64,000 nucleotides of DNA from Leptasterias polaris (taxonomy: Eukaryota; Echinodermata; Asteroidea; Forcipulatida; Asteriidae): positions 4,885,001 to 4,949,000 of the forward strand of contig JAZGTN010000064.1 of assembly GCA_037783415.1 (NCBI GenBank), written 5' to 3'. The notes beneath the pieces were generated by a model, which saw nothing but the letters and a program-made list of their open reading frames with translations, had not been told where the DNA came from and did not search any database. Shown here in pieces: positions 59,285 through 64,000 of the stretch. The position numbers were made by a program, and so were the translations under genes. How positions within the stretch are numbered: position 1 is the first letter of the stretch; the number at the start of each line of letters is the position of its first letter.

Positions 59285-59456
59285 CAGGTCTGGAATTTCA
59301 TCTTTGAGAGGGCAATCCCATTTTGACTTTGCAAAGGGCACTTCCACTTGAAATTGTTTAAAGTCTATGTGAAACTGTTGAAGGGCCACCAAGGCCAAGA
59401 CCAGGGCAACAGAGGCCTTGGGATCCGTGGCCTCCGTGTAATTCTAGGCCTGCACA
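59285..59456 (+). repeat. Dispersed repeat (CATCTTTGAGAGGGCAATCCC family)
   Basis: Shares AATTTCATCTTTGAGxGGGCAAT-type text and AAGGGCxCxAAGGCxAxGACCAG with parts of 565-650 and 27985-28140. Nature unknown. Confidence 0.5.
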
Positions 59457-60220
59457 TTTAAAAGTGAGTTTTGGTTAATAACTTTGGAACATTTACATAC
59501 ATTTCACTCGGTGTTGAAACAATATAGTTTCCCTCTGTAACATTCCAATATATTTAAAGAATTTTTATTATAACTAATTGGCACTGTATTAATAATAAAA
59601 TAAACACAAATAGTATTGCCCTCCCCAGCATTAATATTTCCATCTTTGTTGCAAAACATGTAGTTTTGTGTAATATTTCTATTCTGGTATGCCATTAATA
59701 TTGAAGATAAAACAATGAGAAAATTTGGAGTTTGCTTTGGCACTTTCCAATGTGATTCAAGTGAGCATCATTTAATTACTGGCTTATTCAAATGTAAAAG
59801 AGTTGTTTCTTGAGAGACTGTTTATTTACATGACCACACAGCGCTTGATTCCTTTCCTCTTGTGTTTGCTTCCTTGATCTACATTGTATATTGGAAATAA
59901 AGAAAAGAAAAAGGTATTAATACAGGATTGTTAAGGATACAATTTCCATCTTTAAGAACTCACCCAAGAACTTCCTAATTTAAAATTCTGTGCCCATCTT
60001 CCTCAAGTTGATTATGCCATGCAGCCGTTTTTAGCTGTATGGCATATTTCAGCTTTCCAATGATCAATGTGGTGCAGTTAGCGATACATGCTTGTGACAT
60101 GGTGATGTTACTCTGTACATGTACATCCACTGCTAACAGAGAAGGCATGCACAGCCTCAAAGATGAAAACTTAGCCCAGCATTCTCCATGCCCTATCTCT
60201 ATGGTACAGATCACAAAACC

Positions 60221-60397
60221 ATATAGACCCCTTGCATGACGCAAAAAGCTACAGGGATGCTGAGGTCACGTGCACGTTTTTACGCACAAAGAACAGCTAT
60301 TGACCAATGACTTGCCTCCTTTGGCCTCAGTGAGGGCGCTTTTTTGCCTCAGTGATGGCGCTTCTTGAGCGTGTGACGTCATATGCAAGGGGTATAT
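60221..60397. mobile_element. MITE with ACCCCTTGCAT ends, inside the duplicated segment
   Basis: Left ATATAGACCCCTTGCATGAC and right GTCATATGCAAGGGGTATAT are inverted partners. The homologous site in the paralogous copy near 33590 is empty, so this element inserted after the duplication or was lost there. Confidence 0.75.
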
Positions 60398-60436
60398 TTG
60401 GTGGTAGAGCTAGAGTGCAAGCCTAACTACACCCAC

Positions 60437-60551
60437 CTGAGAATGTTCTTTTCCAAACGTCGGTTTCACTGCAGTAATTAAACTCTGGGCCGTCCGATGT
60501 GTCTAGCTTGGGGTTCCACCACGATGCTTGGACATAGTTACCCTTTTTGGT
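60437..60551 (-). CDS. VWA gene exon 4
   Basis: Acceptor TTCTTCCTGCAG, donor CTCAG/GTGGGT. Open in the expected phase: TKKGNYVQASWWNPKLDTSD then GPEFNYCSETDVWKRTFS. A paralogous, frame-broken copy lies at 33657-33782. Confidence 0.75.
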
Positions 60552-63500
60552 CTGCAGGAAGAAAAACAAATTAAACAGTGAAACACTACTCTACATGTGC
60601 ATCAAATTTATAATATTTGAAGTATCTAATAAAGTGATACAAAATCAGTTCCAAAGAACCTACTTCTTGTTCAAAAACAATTTAAAAAGTGAAAAGTTGA
60701 TGTAAATACTATTCTAGAGGTAGTGTGCGCTTCACATGCTTTCATTATCAACGTTCTAAATGTCAGAAACAATGGAAGTAATTGTCTAACAACACACTTG
60801 CTCAGTGTGCAAAGAAATTAAGTATTTTCGACAAATTAACCTGAATAATTTTCTTATTATAGCGCTCATATCTGTCATTCAGTGACACACAAGGTGCTTC
60901 AACTTTTATTATTTTCCTGCAAGGTATGTGGAGCTATGTTTTTGAAGTATGAGACCTAATCCTTTACATAGCACCATGTAATGGTTTACAAGGTGCTGTG
61001 GCGCAATATGCAGCCAATCAAAGCAGGAACATGATCATTTTTCGTGGAGAAAAAAATACAAGAGTGTCAATCAAATTAATAACCTCTTCAACAGCTTTTT
61101 TGGTTTCCTCTTTCTTCTGGATCTCATCCTCTGTTGTGGAAGGTTTATCCTTCAGCTGCTTGAACATGTCTGTCAGTTCCTCAGTCATCCGACCATCTTG
61201 TGTGACTTCCTCTGCGTACTGCTCCAGCTGAGCCTCCCCAGCCTCACGATAACAAACTACAAGGAAACAATTTATACAACCCATTATTACACCTCTCATG
61301 AAAAGGTACATTTCCTTTTTGAACTTAAGGAGACCTTAAAATTGCAACGTTTTTTCAACAGTGCGTGAACCGCAACCGATGGTAAACGGCTACCCATTCA
61401 CAAAGTACTCACCCAACCCATAGTCTGTAAACAACAAATCTTAAATATGGCACACTTGACCCCTTGGAAAATGATTTCCATATAACAGACTTCTAACATT
61501 GTCCACTCTAACTTTCGATAACAAATGGCATCGATCAAGATATAACAGCAAGTGGTTTGGTTTTTTATTTTGTGTTTTTTTATGAGATATCGCCTATCAT
61601 CAAAAGGCCAGATGGCCACTTCAAAGTGAAGGCTACACTTAACTGATTTTGGTTGTGTCCCCAGGGGCACCTTGCCACCTACTCCTTTGACTGAAACAGG
61701 GTTACCCCCTTCACAGTCCATAAGGATGTATGAATGGGTATCATCCACTAGGACAGCTGGTAGAGCAGAAGGCAATACCTTTTCAACTGTTTAAGAAACA
61801 GTTATGGTTAAGTGCCTTGCTCAAGGGTAACATCCAAACTGGTGTGCTAGGGCCAAGTTCCCACAAGGACCATTTGTTGACAAGCAGTCCATACTGCCTG
61901 GTACCCAACACACGTTTTTGAGCGTGTGCCAGCTAATATCAGCTGCTTGTCAACAAATGGTCATTTTGTGAACATGGTCTATAATGAAATTGGAATGTCT
62001 GAACCAATCAGTTTTGTTAACCCACCAAAATCAAGCAAAACCTGCAACTTCCGGTGTGCAGTCAACGTAGCTGAATGATGATATTGATAATGTCTGAAAA
62101 TCATTAAAATGTTTGTTAACTCACCAGCAAGGAACATGTCGGTAAGGAAGTTAAAATGTGCAAACTTTATATATGCCCCGCTTGATCTCTCTGCTAATTC
62201 CTTGTAGAAAGGTGTACAGTCCGACTGGCTGTAGACTTGAACACCATAGACCTGAACAAAGTAAGAACAACAACTTATTAAATGAATCAATAATCAACAA
62301 AGTTTAGCATAAAACTTTCTCATGTCAAAAAGGAATGCTGTTTTCAGCTCCAGAAAGTCAAAAAAAGGGGAAACTTCTTTTTGCTAAAGAGCGGTGGGTT
62401 CGAATCATGGTTGTGACACTTCTGCCCTTGAGCAAGGCCCTTAACCATAATTGCTTCATAACAAGTTGGGAAGGTATTGCATTCTGCTCTACCAGCCAGG
62501 CTCCTAGTGGATGATACCCATGCCTGCATCGCTATGGACTGTGTAGGGGGTAACCCTGTTTCAGTCCCAGGAGTAGGTGGCAACATGCTCCTGGTGACAG
62601 TTGATTTGGGTTGACAGCCCAAATCAGTTAAGTGTAGCCCTCACCTTGAAGTGTGACTGTCGAGCCTTGTGATGTTAGGACATTATCTCATAAACAAAAT
62701 ATATTTTTAAAACCACCAACGAAAAGCAGAATAAAATTGTCTGCCTTTTTGCTAACTAACAGTAACTTGACATCTGATTTCATTGTTTCCTTCATCATGA
62801 TTGTATGTTTAAATCTAATACTCTGTTGTTTTTTTTAACTGCAAGGCAAATTGAAAGTTTTCTTCCCCAAATACAGTGGCTTTGTCAGTAAAGCTGTCTG
62901 TGAAATATTAACAATGTGGAGTGCAACCTATTTCTGCTATATCGTTGTGTCAGTTCAACAAGTTCATACGTCACATTTTCGGTGAAATTGATTTAGAATA
63001 TACAAAAGTGTTTTTTGGGGTCTGAATACACTGTAAAAGTTACAATTTTGTCCAAAAAGTAAATAAAAAAGATATAGGTCATTAACACTAACATATTCTG
63101 ATCAACAAGGTCGTATCTCACACATACGACCTTGTTCTGTTGTTGCACTGAGATAGATGTCATCATTCCTTAATGATTGCACACGATGCAGGTTTGTATC
63201 TCCTAGATACAACCTTTTGATCAGTCTAAACAGAGTCCAGTGTCCGTGCAAAAAAGTTGTATCTACAATTTTCATGGGAATCAAGGCATACAACTTGTTT
63301 TTAAGGTAACAGTGTGGATATCACTTTTAATGTCTTTATTTATCATATGTACAAGTGGACTTGTCTTAAACAACCGGTGATTTTTTTAAACGAACCCCAA
63401 ACCTTAAAAAGTTATTTAGGCAAAACAACCAAAATTAGAGTAACAACCTTGTTGCACTAACGTGACGATAAGCTAAATACAAAGTAGCTTCATATTTGTT

Positions 63501-63726
63501 TCCAATGAGCGTGTTAAATGCTCAACATCATTTCAGTTTGGGCAACCCAGCAATGGCGTACCTTGATTTCTCGCTGACAGAGCTTGTCCAGCTCCTCATG
63601 CCAGTTGATACGTTGGTCTGTGTAGCTGACCTCATGGGGTCTCACATCACCAATGATGACCAACGCTTTGGCTGTATCTTGACTCCATGATAGGTCCTGT
63701 GCCTTGTGCAGTACCCATTCATAGCA
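60437..63726 (-). CDS. von Willebrand factor A-domain protein, four exons (partial gene)
   Basis: Four exons read leftward: 63726-63562, 62251-62125, 61256-61084 and 60551-60437, with compatible phases (0, 1, 0, 1). The product goes from WVLHKAQDLSWSQDTAKALV through IIGDVRPHE, NWHEELDKLCQREIK, VYGVQVYSQSDCTPFYKELA, ERSSGAYIKFAHF, CYREAGEAQLEQYAEEV and a Glu/Lys-rich helix to WWNPKLDTSDGPEFNYCSET. The hydrophobic strand with IGD, the GVxVY strand and FYxELAERSxG match the second half of a cytosolic VWA domain family also found in the Dictyostelium alpha-kinase vwkA (from memory). The conserved CYREAG motif following the domain supports this. The metal-binding MIDAS start (DxSxS) would be in upstream exons beyond the window. 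No function beyond protein binding is inferred. Confidence 0.65.
61084..61256 (-). CDS. VWA gene exon 3
   Basis: Starts by completing a Val codon, then CYREAGEAQLEQYAEEVTQD and an acidic and basic helix ending ETKKAVEE. The acceptor CCTTGTAG is good. The donor GAG/GTTATT is weak, so the 3' border is less certain, although it gives the phase that exon 4 needs. Confidence 0.65.
61605..61855 (-). mobile_element. tRNA-derived SINE, inverted copy
   Basis: Its reverse complement contains CCCTTGAGCAAGGCACTTAA, TTCTGCTCTACCAGC, CCTAGTGGATGATACCCAT and GGGGGTAACCCTGTTTCAGT, all shared with 62393-62672 in the opposite orientation. Confidence 0.8.
61868..61962. repeat. Perfect 20-bp inverted repeat (hairpin/MITE)
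   Basis: GACCATTTGTTGACAAGCAG at 61868-61887 and its exact reverse complement at 61943-61962, with a 55-base centre that has a further short inverted pair (CACACG/CGTGTG). Confidence 0.95.
62125..62251 (-). CDS. VWA gene exon 2
   Basis: Acceptor ACTTTGTTCAG, donor GCTG/GTGAGT; 42 codons plus one base. VYGVQVYSQSDC then TPFYKELAERSSGAYIKFAH and FNFLTDMFLA. It lies between two inverted SINE copies. Confidence 0.75.
62393..62672 (+). mobile_element. tRNA-derived SINE, direct copy
   Basis: Box B-like GTGGGTTCGAATCATGG at the start, then CCCTTGAGCAAGGCCCTTAA, a core common to many deuterostome SINEs, and the body shared with 61605-61855. The box A part is missing or degraded. Confidence 0.8.
63104..63136. 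repeat. 13-bp perfect stem, 7-base loop
   Basis: AACAAGGTCGTAT ... ATACGACCTTGTT. Similar TTGTATCTCCTAGATACAA symmetry at about 63194-63212 suggests a larger palindromic repeat in this VWA-gene intron. Confidence 0.8.
63562..63726 (-). CDS. VWA gene exon 1 of the visible set
   Basis: 55 codons, phase 0 at both ends; acceptor CCCGATTTAG, donor ATCAAG/GTACGC. It contains the VWA strand ALVIIGDVRPHEVSYTDQR and helix INWHEELDKLCQREIK. Confidence 0.75.
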
Positions 63727-63805
63727 CTAAATCGGGAGTGAAGACGTCAACAAATTTAAGCAAAATGTTTAGGCGGCACTAAAAACATCATTTTTAGACC
63801 ACCAG

Positions 63806-64000
63806 GTCCCAATATCATAGAGCTGCTTAAGCAGGCCACAGTACTTAACAAATCTCTACTACACACACAAAAAAGGAAACCAGTTGTAAACGGTATGTAT
63901 GACCATAGAGATGGTCCTTTCTCTTTGATATGGCGTGGTATTTTGGAGAGTAATCTTGTTTCTGGTAAGCACTAAAATTGTGTTTAAGCAGCTCTATGAA
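63806..64000. mobile_element. MITE family 2 copy, cut by the window end
   Basis: Left end GTCCCAATATCATAGAGCTG then CTTAAGCA; right end TTAAGCAGCTCTATGAA runs into the edge of the window. Confidence 0.75.

Larger units (their letters stand above)
60126..60783. repeat. Segmental duplication partner of 33476-34021
   Basis: Aligned landmarks include CAGCCTCAAAGATGAAAACT, GGTAGAGCTAGAGTGCAAGC, GTCTAGCTTGGGGTTCCACC-type exon text and CATGCTTTCATTATCAAC. The two copies lie on either side of the satellite array, in the same orientation. Confidence 0.85.

Noticed and set aside
60039..60239. Conserved exon in the stretch shared by 33476-33563 and 60126-60210
   Set aside because: Frames are open on both strands in the right copy, but the left copy has a stop in the better minus frame, and neither strand gives good splice borders. 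Conservation is explained by the duplication.

Overview
The window looks like nuclear DNA from a marine deuterostome, most likely an echinoderm. It has intron-rich genes with GT/AG borders, many ACATGTACATG-type tracts, tRNA-derived SINEs, a CR1-like retrotransposon relic and many short inverted-repeat (MITE-like) elements. One MITE family (ends TTAAAGGCA..., internal text on the pattern of TTCACAGGTTTGTTATTT) resembles repeats I remember as abundant in sea stars and sea cucumbers. The species call is inference only.

Layout. (1) 1-7826, + strand: exons of a gene that resembles MTBP, the Treslin/TICRR partner in replication-origin firing, near its C terminus. About 2.43 kb carrying three exons is present twice, at 1-2433 and 5395-7826. 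The first copy also keeps a C-terminal exon (3198-3313). Its exons carry frameshifts that the second copy lacks. (2) 7.8-20.6 kb: repeat-rich sequence with a 25-bp minisatellite (about 12190-12600), a 5'-truncated CR1-like LINE (14265-15340, -), several MITEs and one possible minus-strand terminal exon (15994-16152). (3) 20692-26944, + strand: the last five exons of a secreted extracellular-matrix protein with at least four thrombospondin type-1 repeats and a C-terminal PLAC domain, as in ADAMTS/ADAMTSL/papilin proteins. (4) 27-35.2 kb: mostly non-coding, with MITEs, a decayed copy of part of the minus-strand gene of region 6, and a possible first exon of a ZMYM/hAT-like gene. (5) 35232-56776: a 21.5-kb satellite array of about 60 monomers of 357 bp. 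Because 357 is divisible by 3 and one frame of the monomer is open, it yields ORFs of up to 976 codons. It has higher-order repeat structure, a TATA box in most monomers and an inverted partial monomer at its right edge. (6) 57.6-63.7 kb, - strand: four phase-compatible exons of a von Willebrand A-domain protein, and further downstream an exon encoding a ubiquitin-like domain.

The most notable object is the satellite array. I read it as satellite DNA, not a gene. Variable positions are mostly amino-acid changing, roughly half the monomers carry a stop or frameshift, and variants are shared in blocks as expected from unequal exchange. The flanks give clues to its origin: a 30-bp piece of the monomer lies alone 2.2 kb to the left, and the array sits between two paralogous copies of a segment of the VWA gene.

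Single-base frameshifts recur in otherwise well-conserved exons of unrelated genes, one of them in a homopolymer junction. Either the assembly is incompletely polished or several loci are decaying, so broken here does not necessarily mean dead.
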